Source of the DNA: Minicystis rosea
GTDB taxonomy: Bacteria; Myxococcota_A; Polyangia; Polyangiales; Polyangiaceae
Assembly: GCA_001931535.1 (NCBI GenBank)
Contig: CP016211.1
Coordinates: forward strand, 2,756,501-2,820,500
Direction of reading: 5' to 3'
DNA length: 64,000 nucleotides
The notes under the pieces were generated by a model, which saw only the letters and a program-made list of their open reading frames with translations, did no database searches and was not told the origin of the DNA. Positions 45,802 to 55,302 of the stretch are shown here, one piece after another (within the stretch, counting starts at the first letter, position 1; each line of letters opens with the position of its first letter). A program made the translations under genes and the position numbers.

Positions 45802-46929
45802 TCACCGCAGCCACGGTAAGAGAAGCGACGCGACGCGCTCGCCGAACGACGACGATGACGGCGCGGCGAGCACGGCCCCGAGCTCGCGCGTGTCACGCGC
45901 AGTGGCTTCGGGATCCGCGAGCAACGCCTGCGCTGCAGCGGCGATGCGGGCAGCGGTGACGTCTCCCTGAACGAGCTCCGGGAACGCACGCCTCCCGAGC
46001 AGCACGTTCGGCAACGCGATGTGCGGCGTGCGCACGAGGCGCTTCGCGATGGCGTGCGCGATCGGATCGAGGCGATACGTGACGACCGGCGCGGCCCCCG
46101 AAAGCGCAGCTTCGAGCGAGGCCGTCCCCGAGGCGCAAAGGGCCGCATCGAAGGCAGGCAACAGCGGCGCTGCGCCGTGATCCGCATCTCCCTCGACGAC
46201 GGCGATGCCGGTCGCGTCGGCCGCTGCGCTCGCAAGATCGCGCGCACGCGGATCGAGGCCCGGCGCGAGGATCATGCGCGCGATGGCGCCCGAGGACGCG
46301 AGGCGCGCCGCAGCCTCCGCGAGCGGCTGCGCGAGCCTTCGCACTTCGCCGGCCCGGCTTCCGGGGAGCACGGCGACGGCGCGCGCATCCGCCGCGATTC
46401 CGAGCTCGTTGCGCAACGTGTGTCGATCGCGGCGGGGGACGTCCAGCGATGGATGACCGACGTAAGACGCATCGTAGCCGGCGCGCCGCCACAGCGTCTC
46501 CTCGAAGGGTAGGATCACCGCCAGCCGATCCACGCTGTCGTGCAGCGCCGCGATGCGCCGCGGGCGCCAGGCCCACACCTGCGGGGCCACGCACCAGAGC
46601 ACCCGCGTACCGCGCGCGCGCAGAAGGCGGCCGAGGCGCTGGTTGAGCTCGGTGAAGTTCACGAGCAGGGCCGCGCGCGGCGGCGTGCGCCGAACGCGCG
46701 CGAAGAGCTGCGCGAGGCTCGCCGCGAGATCGGGCAGGCGGCGCGCGACGTCGGCGAAGCCCATGGCGCCGAGACGGCCGCCGTCGGCGAGGATCTCGAC
46801 GCCGGCGGCACGCGCAGCGGGCCCGGCGATGCCCGCGCAGTGGAAGCCGTCGGCCACGAGCGCGCGCGCGGCGAGGGCGGCGATGCGATCGCCGGACGGC
46901 TCGCCGGCGACGACGAGCACGTCCGTCAC
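45802..46929 (-). CDS. lpxB: Lipid-A-disaccharide synthase
   Basis: The enzyme has 375 residues, standard length. It joins UDP-diacylglucosamine to lipid X to make the lipid A disaccharide. VVAGEPSGD at the start, GAMGFADV, APQVWAWRP and VGHPSLDV are the family signatures, and LPGSRAGEVRR is the nucleotide-sugar segment. Its presence confirms a Gram-negative outer membrane with lipid A. The GTG start overlaps the RNase D stop as GTGA. It is the last gene of a four-gene overlapping operon. Confidence 0.95.
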   Translation of the reverse strand: MTDVLVVAGEPSGDRIAALAARALVADGFHCAGIAGPAARAAGVEILADGGRLGAMGFADVARRLPDLAASLAQLFARVRRTPPRAALLVNFTELNQRLGRLLRARGTRVLWCVAPQVWAWRPRRIAALHDSVDRLAVILPFEETLWRRAGYDASYVGHPSLDVPRRDRHTLRNELGIAADARAVAVLPGSRAGEVRRLAQPLAEAAARLASSGAIARMILAPGLDPRARDLASAAADATGIAVVEGDADHGAAPLLPAFDAALCASGTASLEAALSGAAPVVTYRLDPIAHAIAKRLVRTPHIALPNVLLGRRAFPELVQGDVTAARIAAAAQALLADPEATARDTRELGAVLAAPSSSSFGERVASLLLPWLR

Positions 46930-48140
46930 GACGTGCTCGGACGTGCTCCCGGCGGCGTCGTGCTGAAGCGCACGAAGACATCACCGTAGCGCTCGCGGCG
47001 TCGCGAGCCGAGCCCCGGGATCTGCGCGATCGCCTCGCGCAGCAGCGCTTCGTCGGGGCGCGCGTCGTGCGCCGCGAGCGCCTCCACCAAGTCCTCCGCG
47101 CAATGACCGGGCAACACGGCCTGCTCGTCGACGCCGCGTTGCGCGGCCTCGACCTTGCGCCACGCGCTCACCTGCGACTCGCGGGCGCGTCGCCTCGCGA
47201 TCTCTTCGCGGCTCGGCGGCGCCGGCGACCACAGCGCGCGCTCTTCTTCGGGCGTGTCGCCGTCGCGCAGGCCTTCGGCCACGGCCGCGAGCCACGCCGC
47301 TGCATGCCTCCCCGCGAGACCGGCCAGCGCACCACGAATGCGGCGGAGCGCCTCCATCGAAGCGGGCCGCTTCTGCGCCACCTCGAGGAGCGCTTCGTTG
47401 CTCGTCACCTTGAACGGCGGCACGTCCTCTTTGGCGGCGGCGGCCTCGCGCGCGAGCCACACGCGCCGCAGCACGGCCCGCCCGATCGCATCGAGCGCGG
47501 CGGCGCCCTTCACCCGCACGTACCCAGGACGCGGCTTCTGCCGCGGAGACAGCGCCGTGGTCAGCTTGTAGGTGCACTCGTCCGCGATCTCCGCCTCCAC
47601 GTCGATCGCCGTCGCCGCATGTTCGAGCCGCTCGTCGAGCGCGAGGAGGTGACGCACGTCGCCCGCCAGGTAGTCGATCTCGGCGTCGCGCAGCGGTCGC
47701 CGCGTCCAGTCGTGTTGCTGGAGGCGTTTGTCGTGGTGAACCCCGAGCTCCGTCGCGAGGAGCGCCGACAAGCCCGTCGCCTTGTGCCCGAGCAGACGCG
47801 CCGCCACCGACGTGTCGCGCACGCGGGCGAGCGGCGCGCCGGCCTCGGCGAGCAAACGCGCATCGAAGGTGAGATCGTGCAAGACCTTGATCGGCCCGCC
47901 TTCACCGAAGAGCCGCGCCAGCGGAGCGACCGACGTGGCCAGCGTGTCGACCACGGCCACGACCATGGCGCCGTCCTCGGGCCACGCCATCTGCAGCACG
48001 CAGAGCGCCGGGCGATAGACGAAGAGCCCATTCGACTCCACGTCCACCGCGATGCGCTCGGCGCGGGCGGCGCGATCCGCGACGCCCGCGAGCCCGACTT
48101 CCGTCTCGATCGAGAGGACCTCGCCGCTGCGATCGATCAT
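46926..48140 (-). CDS. rnd: Ribonuclease D
   Basis: The enzyme has 404 residues. The DEDDy exonuclease residues are seen in ERIAVDVESNG (Exo I), KVLHDLTFDARLL (Exo II) and DYLAGDVRHL (Exo III, with the tyrosine). The C-terminal half holds HRDC-type helices (LREAIAQIPGLGSRR at the end). RNase D trims the 3' ends of tRNA and other stable RNA. It overlaps both neighbours: ATGA with the metalloprotease gene and GTGA with lpxB. An RNA-processing enzyme between them is unexpected. Confidence 0.92.
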   Translation of the reverse strand: MIDRSGEVLSIETEVGLAGVADRAARAERIAVDVESNGLFVYRPALCVLQMAWPEDGAMVVAVVDTLATSVAPLARLFGEGGPIKVLHDLTFDARLLAEAGAPLARVRDTSVAARLLGHKATGLSALLATELGVHHDKRLQQHDWTRRPLRDAEIDYLAGDVRHLLALDERLEHAATAIDVEAEIADECTYKLTTALSPRQKPRPGYVRVKGAAALDAIGRAVLRRVWLAREAAAAKEDVPPFKVTSNEALLEVAQKRPASMEALRRIRGALAGLAGRHAAAWLAAVAEGLRDGDTPEEERALWSPAPPSREEIARRRARESQVSAWRKVEAAQRGVDEQAVLPGHCAEDLVEALAAHDARPDEALLREAIAQIPGLGSRRRERYGDVFVRFSTTPPGARPSTS

Positions 48141-49054
48141 CCGCGCTTCGACCGACGGTGAGCGGGCCGCATGCGCCGCGCGGCGAGCACCAACGCGCCC
48201 AGCACCGCCGCCATGCCGGACCAAGCCGCGCCGCGCGAGGCGGTGCCGGCCGCGACGGCGGTACAACCGCCCTCGTCGACGGGCTGATCGGCCGCGCACA
48301 GCGCCGAGAACCCGTGCCGCGGCGTGATGTCGCAATCGCTCGGGATGTTGCCGGGCGGATAGATGGTGCAGATCCCCGCGATGTCGTCCGCCGAGAGATT
48401 CCGCAGGTTGATGGTGTGCTGCATGTAATCGGGGTACATCGTCGCGGTCGCGTCCACCGAGTGCGCGAGCCCGAGGAAGTGCCCGGCCTCGTGGGTGACG
48501 ATGCTCGGCAGATCGAACTCGACGTTCGTGTCGCTGGTCGTGAAGTGGTTGTCCGCGGAGTTCAGCTCCATGTCCGCGTCGTAGATCTCGCCGGTGTCGA
48601 GGTTGTACGTCACCGTCGTGAGCGCGAGCGTGTTGGCCGAGCCCTCGTAGGGCCACCCCTGATCGCGGAAGACGATGACGTTCGCGTTGCCCGCCTTCTG
48701 GTTGTACTCGTGCAGGGTGCACACCGCGGGATCGGCCTGGAACACCGCCATCCGCGGCGAGCCGCCGCCTGGGCACTGAGCGCTGGTCCACGTGTGGAAC
48801 GCGTTGGTGACGAGGCTCTGCATCGCGGCGAACGTCACCTGCGGAGACGCGTCCTGTTGCAACGACCAGCCCACGCAGGGGTTCGCCCAGAAGAGCGGCG
48901 TGCCGCAATCGCCGGGCAGCGCGGGAGTGCACACCTGCGAGGTGCCCACGTTGGGGCAGCTCGACGTGCGGCAGAAAGCGAGCGCAGCGGAGGACGATGC
49001 GACGATCGCGAACGACGCGACCGCAGCGGAGAGGACGTGGTTACTTCTTTTCAT
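48137..49054 (-). CDS. Secreted matrixin-type zinc metalloprotease with MYXO-CTERM-like tail
   Basis: The protein has 305 residues. A signal peptide ends near SSAALAFC. The zinc site is HEAGHFLGLAH (H188, E189, H192, H198) with the Met-turn TATMYP (M206), the metzincin arrangement. The tail has Cys264 in EGGCTAVAA, a hydrophobic segment (about 276-292, WSGMAAVLGALVLAA) and an Arg-rich end, the MYXO-CTERM sorting pattern for outer-membrane anchoring or release. It probably digests protein outside the cell. It overlaps the next gene in its operon by 14 bases at the start, and RNase D by four at the end. Confidence 0.9.
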   Translation of the reverse strand: MKRSNHVLSAAVASFAIVASSSAALAFCRTSSCPNVGTSQVCTPALPGDCGTPLFWANPCVGWSLQQDASPQVTFAAMQSLVTNAFHTWTSAQCPGGGSPRMAVFQADPAVCTLHEYNQKAGNANVIVFRDQGWPYEGSANTLALTTVTYNLDTGEIYDADMELNSADNHFTTSDTNVEFDLPSIVTHEAGHFLGLAHSVDATATMYPDYMQHTINLRNLSADDIAGICTIYPPGNIPSDCDITPRHGFSALCAADQPVDEGGCTAVAAGTASRGAAWSGMAAVLGALVLAARRMRPAHRRSKRG

Positions 49055-49640
49055 CGCGCGCCTTCCGGGTCTGGACCACGAGCGCAACGGCGTCGTCGAG
49101 CTTGCCGCCGACGAGCCGTTCATGCGCTGAGATGGAGGGCCCGCGGCGCGGCACGAGCATGCCCGGATCGGGGCTCGACGAGAGGCGCATCACGCCCTTG
49201 TCGTCGGTGATCACCGGGTAATGCCCCTGCGACATGGCCGTGATCACGGTGGCGCTGCCCGCCTGCGCCAAGAAGAACAGCGCGCGTGCGCCGGTCGCGA
49301 TCTGCGCCTCGCCGGGCACGCTCTGCCCGATCTTGTCGACCACGCCGCCCAAGGTGCGCACCCAAATCTCCTTGCCGGGCTCGCCCGCGACGGCGCGCTC
49401 CACGGTGAGCTTGGTGTACGTCACGATGCGTTTCCCGGAGGGAAGGTCTTCCCACACGCTCCGTCGTTCGGAGGCGACGGCGACGACGACGTAGCTCGAT
49501 GCGCTCACGAGCTCGTCGATCGTGAGAAGCCTCGCGACGGAGGCTTCCGCCGTGGTGACGCCCCGAGGCGTCCCGGGCGAGAGGGTGACGATGGGCGGAA
49601 GAGCCAGCGCGCAAGCCAGCAGGAAAGCTCGGCGATTCAT
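49041..49640 (-). CDS. Secreted protein of unknown function, upstream of the metalloprotease
   Basis: The product has 199 residues. A signal peptide ([18 protein letters not shown]) is followed by a beta-rich domain with [38 protein letters not shown] and [13 protein letters not shown]. That pattern is common in uncharacterised secreted proteins that often accompany matrixins in myxobacteria. A role as a partner or inhibitor of the protease is possible, since its stop overlaps the protease start by 14 bases. It is the first gene of the operon that ends in lpxB. Confidence 0.75.
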   Translation of the reverse strand: MNRRAFLLACALALPPIVTLSPGTPRGVTTAEASVARLLTIDELVSASSYVVVAVASERRSVWEDLPSGKRIVTYTKLTVERAVAGEPGKEIWVRTLGGVVDKIGQSVPGEAQIATGARALFFLAQAGSATVITAMSQGHYPVITDDKGVMRLSSSPDPGMLVPRRGPSISAHERLVGGKLDDAVALVVQTRKARDEKK

Positions 49641-49806
49641 CCTGCGGAGAGTAGCACGCACCGCGCGGCGCCAAGGTCTCTTCCGTGCTTTCCCGCGCGC
49701 CGGGACCACCTGGAATCGGGGGCTCCGGTGTCGTCGTCCTCCGGGCGTCCTTGACGCTGGACCCGGTGGCGCGCCGGGACTAGCAAGGGCGCGGAGGATT
49801 CGTCCC

Positions 49807-50586
49807 ATGCTGCGAGATCCGCTCACGATCGGCCGCTTCACGTTCCAGTCTCGCCTCTTCGTGGGCACCGGCAAATACAAGGACGTCGACGAGACGCGCC
49901 GCGCGCTCGAAGCATCGGGGGCCGAGGTCGTCACCGTCGCGCTCCGGCGCGTGAACCTGAAGGATCGCGGCGAAGGCTCGATGATGAGCCTGCTCGCATC
50001 GGGCAAGTACACCATCCTGCCCAACACCGCCGGCTGCTACACCGCCGACGAAGCGGTGCGCACCTGCCGCTTGGCCCGCGAGCTCGGCATCTCCGATCTC
50101 GTGAAGCTCGAGGTCATCGGCGATCAGAAGACGCTCTTCCCCGACAACGAGGCGACGCTCGAGGCCGCGAAGATCCTCGTCAAAGAGGGCTTCACGGTGC
50201 TGCCGTATTGCATCGACGATCCCATCGTCTGTCGCAAGCTCGCCGATCTCGGCTGCGCCGCGGTGATGCCGCTCGCCGCGCCGATCGGCTCGGGCCTCGG
50301 CATCCGCAACCCGTACAACCTCATGATCATCCGCGAGCAGACGAAGCTGCCGCTCATCGTCGACGCGGGCGTCGGCACGGCCAGCGACGCGGCGTATGCG
50401 ATGGAGCTCGGCGTCGACGGCCTGCTCATGAACACGGCCATCGCGGAGGCGAAGGATCCGATCCTGATGGCCGAGGCCATGCGCGACGCGGTGCGCGCCG
50501 GCCGAAGCGCCTTCCTCGCGGGGCGCATGCCGCGCAAGCTCTACGCGAGCGCTTCGTCACCCGTCGACGGCGTGCTCGGTCGTTAG
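49807..50586 (+). CDS. thiG: Thiazole synthase ThiG
   Basis: The enzyme has 259 residues. It forms the thiazole phosphate of thiamine. The catalytic lysine is K100 in [45 protein letters not shown] and [18 protein letters not shown] are the classic blocks. GGAGG at 49793-49797 supports ATG 49807. No thiS, thiO, thiE or thiamine riboswitch is adjacent; thiC is 30 kb away. The last 30 bases overlap the end of the convergent DUF309 gene. Confidence 0.96.
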   Translation: MLRDPLTIGRFTFQSRLFVGTGKYKDVDETRRALEASGAEVVTVALRRVNLKDRGEGSMMSLLASGKYTILPNTAGCYTADEAVRTCRLARELGISDLVKLEVIGDQKTLFPDNEATLEAAKILVKEGFTVLPYCIDDPIVCRKLADLGCAAVMPLAAPIGSGLGIRNPYNLMIIREQTKLPLIVDAGVGTASDAAYAMELGVDGLLMNTAIAEAKDPILMAEAMRDAVRAGRSAFLAGRMPRKLYASASSPVDGVLGR

Positions 50587-51114
50587 CTCGTCTCGACACG
50601 GCGGCACATCGAGCCGCAGCAACAAGGGCGCTCGGCGCGCTCCAGAGGCGCGCGCGCCGGCCTCCCGATAGAGCTCCTCGACATCGATTCCGAAGAACGG
50701 CGACGGCAACCGCGCGAGCCTCTCACGAGCCCGCTCGGTGAGCGCGCGCGCTCTCTCGTCTTTTGCGATCCACCATTTCAACTCGGCGGCCGCGAGTTGA
50801 ATCAATGCTTGGAAGAAATCAGCTTCCACGCCGTGTTTCCCCGCGCCGTGCCATAGCGCTTCGAATGCCTCGTGGCTCTCCCACCAATACGCGAAGTTGA
50901 AGAGATCGACGCCGCGCAGGTAGGTCTCCGAGGCCGTCCACGCCGTCGGATCGAGGGCCTCGCGGATCGGCTCCGGTGCGCCGTGGGCGTGTCCGCGCGG
51001 ATCGAGGCGCGGGTGCGGGCTCCGCCCAGGCACGAATCGATAAGGTGGCAGTAGGCCTCTGGACCAGCGGGGCCAGCGCGGGTCGGACGGTGAAGGCTCG
51101 GCGGGCGACGCCAC
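50557..51114 (-). CDS. DUF309 family protein
   Basis: The protein has 185 residues from a GTG. The DUF309 core is [25 protein letters not shown], followed by [16 protein letters not shown]. The family is a small helical bundle of unknown function, sometimes fused to other domains. The first 60 residues are Pro/Arg-rich and may be dispensable, so a shorter start is possible. It is convergent with thiG and overlaps it by 30 bases. Confidence 0.85.
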   Translation of the reverse strand: MASPAEPSPSDPRWPRWSRGLLPPYRFVPGRSPHPRLDPRGHAHGAPEPIREALDPTAWTASETYLRGVDLFNFAYWWESHEAFEALWHGAGKHGVEADFFQALIQLAAAELKWWIAKDERARALTERARERLARLPSPFFGIDVEELYREAGARASGARRAPLLLRLDVPPCRDELTTEHAVDG

Positions 51115-51328
51115 GGGCCGAGCCTAGCACTGCGGTGTCTGGTCGGCGGAACGAGCGGATTGCGCGGGTCAATGGCCCGATGCCGGGAGCGATGTCGCGT
51201 CGTCGGCTTCGTCCGCACGTCGATGCAAGCGCCGACCTCACCGGCTCGGTGGGGAGACGCATGACGCCGTTGGACCGCCGCAGCGGGATTGAGGCTTGCC
51301 GCACGATCGCGTTATCGTCATCCGCGAC

Positions 51329-51736
51329 ATGGGCGACACCGGCGCGGACGCAGACGGGCTCGACGACGAGGCACCCACGCCCTCGGAGCGACGCGGAGAC
51401 CCTCGACACCTCGCGTGCTTCCCCGCGCACGTGGAGACGGACGCGGGCAAGCAGCGGACGGCGCTCATTCGTGATCTCAGCGTCTCGGGCGCGTTCCTGC
51501 TCACGCGCGCTCGCCTCGAGGTGGGGGACGTGGTGAAGCTCTCCCTCTTTTTGAAGGACGGCGCGGATCCCACGCTCACCACGGCGCGCGTGGTTCGGCA
51601 CGAGCGGCGCGCGGCCGAGCTGTCGCATCCGTGGACGCGCGCGGTGGCGGTGCAGTTCGACGAGCCGCTCACCGAGCTCGAGGCCGAGGCCAAGGCGCTC
51701 GCGGAGCGGCAAGCCGTGCTCATGGGGCGGACGTGA
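51329..51736 (+). CDS. PilZ domain protein
   Basis: The product has 135 residues from ATG 51329; a TTG at 51296 is in frame but has no better site. The c-di-GMP motif is seen as RRGDPRH followed later by RDLSVSGAFLLT, which matches the RxxxR and DxSxxG pattern. PilZ domains bind cyclic di-GMP and change partner activity in motility or polysaccharide export. The lipoprotein gene at 51750 follows after 13 bases. Its partner is unknown. Confidence 0.85.
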   Translation: MGDTGADADGLDDEAPTPSERRGDPRHLACFPAHVETDAGKQRTALIRDLSVSGAFLLTRARLEVGDVVKLSLFLKDGADPTLTTARVVRHERRAAELSHPWTRAVAVQFDEPLTELEAEAKALAERQAVLMGRT

Positions 51737-51749
51737 GGCCTGCACGGTG

Positions 51750-52007
51750 ATGACCGGCGTTCGCATCCTCGCGCCGCTGTTTCTCGCGGCGTCGCTCTCG
51801 GCACCCATCCAGTGCGGCAGCAAGATCAGGCCGGAGCACCGCCTGGAAGAAGAGCCCGCCGAAGCGCTCTACAAGCTCGCCGAGCGCTTCGCCTCCACCG
51901 GCGACCAGAAGGCCCGCATCGAGACGCTGCGCTTCATCGTCGAGCGCTATCCCTCGAGCCGCTTCGCGCAGGCCGCGAAGCTCGATCTCGAGCAGCTCGG
52001 CCACTGA
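51750..52007 (+). CDS. Small lipoprotein of unknown function
   Basis: The product has 85 residues. A signal ends at APIQC, a probable lipidation site. The mature part is two or three helices with EALYKLAERFASTGDQKARIETLRFIVERYPSSRFA, a single TPR-like (YfiO/YbgF type) unit. An in-frame GTG at 51747 is an alternative start. It follows the PilZ gene by 13 bases and may be co-transcribed with it. The function is unknown. Confidence 0.7.
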   Translation: MTGVRILAPLFLAASLSAPIQCGSKIRPEHRLEEEPAEALYKLAERFASTGDQKARIETLRFIVERYPSSRFAQAAKLDLEQLGH

Positions 52008-52284
52008 CCGACGAAGCTTCGTGGCTCGCGACGTCGGTCGGGGGCGCCCAAGATACGCGCGCAGTCCCTGAGCGCGGCCCGCCTCCCATCTCGAGATCAC
52101 GGGCTGCGCAGCGGCGATTGGCTCCCCCATCTCGACGCGGCGCGCGGGCGTGGCTCGATGGGTGGGTCGCGCGGGGCAGCGTCCCGATCGACGATTCCGG
52201 GGCCGATCTGCACACCTAATGCTCGCCTGCGTGTGGGCGAGTCCTGTATCCTCTCGCACCGTACGTTCCCCTCGAGGTGCTGCG

Positions 52285-53517
52285 ATGTCGAGACTGAGCT
52301 TCGCTTCCCGGATGATGTCGTTGTTCGCGATCGGTGCCGGCGCCGCGGCGCTCATTGCCTCGTGCTCGGCGGCGCCCAACAATCAATTCACCGGCGGCGC
52401 GGCCGGGTTCGGCGGTGGCAAGTCGTCGAGCACCGGCGACATCGGCTTCGGCGCGGGCTCGCAGGGCGGCGACGCCAACAGCGGCACGGGCGGCTCGAAT
52501 GCGTGCGCCGCCGAGCCGCACGTGGCCATGCAGGTGCCGCTCGACATCTACATCATGCTCGATCAGTCGAGCTCGATGACGGGCACCGTCTCCGGCGGCC
52601 AGACGAAGTGGGACGTCATCACGGGCGCGCTCAAGAGCTTCCTCACGCAACCCGGCCTCGAAGGCATCTCGGTCGGCATTCAGTATTTCGGGATCAACGC
52701 CTGTCCCTGCACCACGAACGCCGACTGCACGATCTCGGGCGACACGTGTCTGTTCGGGCAGTGCATCCAGTGCAGCATCGCCGCCGACGACTGCGACCCG
52801 CTCGCGTACGACAAGCCCGCGCGGGAAATTGCGGCGCTTCCGGCCGCGTCATCGGCGCTCATCGACAACATCAACAAGCACTCTCCGACCACGGGTACGC
52901 CCACGGGCCCCGCATTGCAGGGCGCGGTCACGCACGCGCGGACGTGGCTCCTCAATCACCCTGGTCACGCGGTCATCGCCGTCCTCGCGACCGACGGCAT
53001 CCCGAGCGGCTGCAGCCCGTCGGATTCGAGCTCTCTCTCGCAGATCGCGGCGCAGGGCGCGGGCGACGGCGTGCGCACGTTCACCATCGGCGTCTTCGAG
53101 TCGGCCGACATGCCCGACGGGCCCAACATCCTCCAGGCCATCGCGACGGGCGGCAACGGACAAGCCTTCAACTTCAGCACCGCGCAGGCCAACGTCGGCC
53201 AGGCCTTCCTCGACGCGCTCAACGTGATCCGCGGCGCCGCGCTCGGATGTCAGTACAACATCCCCGTGCCCAGCAAAGGCACGCCGGATTTCGGCAAGGT
53301 CAACGTGCAGTACACGCCGAACGGCGGCGCGCCGGTGCTCTTCGATCACTACGACGACAAGGCCCATTGCCCGCCGAGCGGCGACGGTTGGTATTACGAC
53401 AACAACGCCAATCCTCAGCTCATCAATCTGTGTCCGTCCACCTGCACCAAGGTCAGCGCGGATACGACGGGCAAGATCGACATCCTGCTCGGTTGCAAGA
53501 CGAAGGAGCCGACCTGA
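52285..53517 (+). CDS. von Willebrand A domain lipoprotein, first of a tandem pair
   Basis: The protein has 410 residues. The signal ends in LIASC with Cys27 lipidated. A Gly/Ser/Asn-rich spacer contains the motif GDIGFG. A vWA domain follows, with the metal motif DQSSS starting at D93 (LDIYIMLDQSSSMTG), and a cysteine-rich loop (CPCTTNADCTISGDTC). The end is CQYNIPVPSKGTPD and a C-terminal VNVQYTPNGG domain also found in the next gene. Both likely act as surface adhesins or assembly factors. The two genes are separated by 86 bases and are paralogues. Confidence 0.9.
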   Translation: MSRLSFASRMMSLFAIGAGAAALIASCSAAPNNQFTGGAAGFGGGKSSSTGDIGFGAGSQGGDANSGTGGSNACAAEPHVAMQVPLDIYIMLDQSSSMTGTVSGGQTKWDVITGALKSFLTQPGLEGISVGIQYFGINACPCTTNADCTISGDTCLFGQCIQCSIAADDCDPLAYDKPAREIAALPAASSALIDNINKHSPTTGTPTGPALQGAVTHARTWLLNHPGHAVIAVLATDGIPSGCSPSDSSSLSQIAAQGAGDGVRTFTIGVFESADMPDGPNILQAIATGGNGQAFNFSTAQANVGQAFLDALNVIRGAALGCQYNIPVPSKGTPDFGKVNVQYTPNGGAPVLFDHYDDKAHCPPSGDGWYYDNNANPQLINLCPSTCTKVSADTTGKIDILLGCKTKEPT

Positions 53518-53603
53518 CGGCCGACGCTCCAATCCCTTCTCGCGACGCGTCCCACCGGGCCTCCGTCGCGATCTCGTCGATCTTTTCAATGGAGGTTTCA
53601 CCG

Positions 53604-54917
53604 ATGTCGAGACATCAAGTCGCTTCGCGCCTCGTTCCCATCCTCGCCGTCGGTGCGCTCACGGCGGCCATCGGTGCCTCCTGCTCGGCCGGTGGAGCCG
53701 CGACGCAGGGCACCGGGGGCTCGGCCACCGGCTCCAACACGACGGGCAGCGCCAGCGGCGGCGCGCACTCGACGAGCGGGACCGGCGCCGACGACATCGG
53801 CTTCGACGGCGGGACGACCACGAACGCGAGCTCCGGCGGCGTCGACCTCGACGGCGGCTGCGCCGGCGAGGCGACCAAAGCCAAGCTGCTCCCACTCGAC
53901 ATCTACATCATGCTCGATCAGTCGGGCTCGATGCTGGGCACGATCGGTGGTGGGACGCAGACCAAGTGGCAAGCCGTGACGGGCGCGCTCCAAGACTTCC
54001 TCACCCAGCCCGGCCTCTTCGCGAGCAGCGTGTCCGTCGGTATCCAGTACTTCGGGCTCCCGCCGAGCGCGACGCCGTCGTGTCCGACGACGTGCAGCGG
54101 CGACGCCGATTGTGGCAACTATGGTCCGTGCTCGTCCGGCGCTTGTGTGACGTGCGGCTTCGCCGCTCCGGACTCGTGCAATCCTGCCGACTACGCGAAG
54201 GCCGAAGTGGAGATTGCTCCACTCAACAACCCTCAAATCATCAATCTCCTCACGTCGATTCAGAACCGGGTGCCCTACACGAACACGCCCACGCAGCCGG
54301 CGTTGCAAGGGGCTCTGGATCACGCCAAGGTGTGGGCCACCAACAATCCGGATCACGTCGTCGTGGCGCTCTTCGCCACGGATGGAAAGCCCACGGAGTG
54401 CACCGTGCAGAGCGCCAGCGGCCTCGCGCAGATCTCCGCGGCGGCCTTCGGCGGAACGCCGAGCGTGAGGACGTTCAGCATCGGTGTCTTCGAGGCCGCC
54501 GACAAGCCGGAAGGCCCGAACGTGCTCAACGCAGTCGCAGCGGCCGGAGGCAGCGACAAAGCCTTCATCATCGACGCGACGAACCCGAACCTTCAGGCCG
54601 AGTTCCTCAAGGCGCTCAACAGCATTCGTGGCTCGGCGCTGGGGTGCCAGTACAAGATCCCGCAGACGGATGCTGGCATGGCCGACTACAACAAAGTGAA
54701 CGTCGAGTACACGCCGGGCGGCGGCGGTGCTGCCGAAGATTTCCCCAAGTACAACGACGCGGCGAGCTGCCCGGCGACCGGCAACGGCTGGTACTACGAC
54801 GACAACACGCACCCGACGCAGATCCTCCTCTGCCCGAAGACGTGCGACAAAGTCAGCAAAGACACGATGGGCGGCGTGAACATCGTTCTCGGTTGCCAGA
54901 CCAAGCTGCCGACCTGA
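53604..54917 (+). CDS. von Willebrand A domain lipoprotein, second of a tandem pair
   Basis: The protein has 437 residues. The signal ends in IGASC with Cys27 lipidated. GGAGG at 53591-53595 supports ATG 53604. The spacer again carries DDIGFDGG. The metal motif DQSGS starts at D105. A cysteine-rich loop and the same C-terminal unit (LGCQYKIPQTDAGMADYNKV, NVEYTPGG, GWYYDDN) as in its neighbour show recent duplication with divergence in the ligand-facing loops. The vWA protein at 1858 is a more distant relative. Confidence 0.9.
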   Translation: MSRHQVASRLVPILAVGALTAAIGASCSAGGAATQGTGGSATGSNTTGSASGGAHSTSGTGADDIGFDGGTTTNASSGGVDLDGGCAGEATKAKLLPLDIYIMLDQSGSMLGTIGGGTQTKWQAVTGALQDFLTQPGLFASSVSVGIQYFGLPPSATPSCPTTCSGDADCGNYGPCSSGACVTCGFAAPDSCNPADYAKAEVEIAPLNNPQIINLLTSIQNRVPYTNTPTQPALQGALDHAKVWATNNPDHVVVALFATDGKPTECTVQSASGLAQISAAAFGGTPSVRTFSIGVFEAADKPEGPNVLNAVAAAGGSDKAFIIDATNPNLQAEFLKALNSIRGSALGCQYKIPQTDAGMADYNKVNVEYTPGGGGAAEDFPKYNDAASCPATGNGWYYDDNTHPTQILLCPKTCDKVSKDTMGGVNIVLGCQTKLPT

Positions 54918-55302
54918 CGAATCCGCGACAGCGAGCGAATGGACGCGCCGAACGAGCGCGATCCTTCGCTCGCGCGTCGCAGCGGTCGGCGTATCTGCGT
55001 ATCGAGATGCCGAGTGCGTGACCATCGTGGCACGACCACGTATTCGCCCGACAACCATTCTCGCGACGTCGGTGTTGCCGAGCTCGGGGCCGACGATACC
55101 AACGTTCGGCTTCACGCCAATGGCGCATGGGCGTGCGGTCGACGGCGCCCCGGGACGCTACGTCTCCGGCGGTGTCGACTTCAGCACCGGCCTCCTCGCC
55201 GCTGCCGGTGGCCCCGACGCCTTACTCCTGAAGATCGCGCCCTGATCGGTCGCCTCTCGCCGGCCGCTTGATCCCGGGCCGGTTCTCGTCTTCAGTCCTC
55301 CC
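54918..55302. other. 385-base gap with a gene remnant
   Basis: The gap between the vWA pair and the GTPase gene holds no complete gene. Its second half contains the fragment described separately at 55018-55245. No hairpin with a T-run was found. Confidence 0.5.
55018..55245 (+). pseudogene. C-terminal remnant of an SBBP-like beta-propeller repeat protein
   Basis: The last 30 residues of the open frame, GRYVSGGVDFSTGLLAAAGG then PDALLLKIAP, match the repeat end of myxobacterial SBBP/propeller lipoproteins (typically -GSVDFGGG-L-AGG-D-FL-KLA-). The upstream part does not, and there is no signal peptide. It looks like the tail of a larger gene left after deletion. It could also be a small real gene; nothing supports that. 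Confidence 0.45.

Noticed and set aside
49751..49786. Sigma-70 promoter before thiG (TTGACG)
   Set aside because: A good -35 box is present, but no -10 match lies 16-19 bases away; TAGCAA is 24 bases off.
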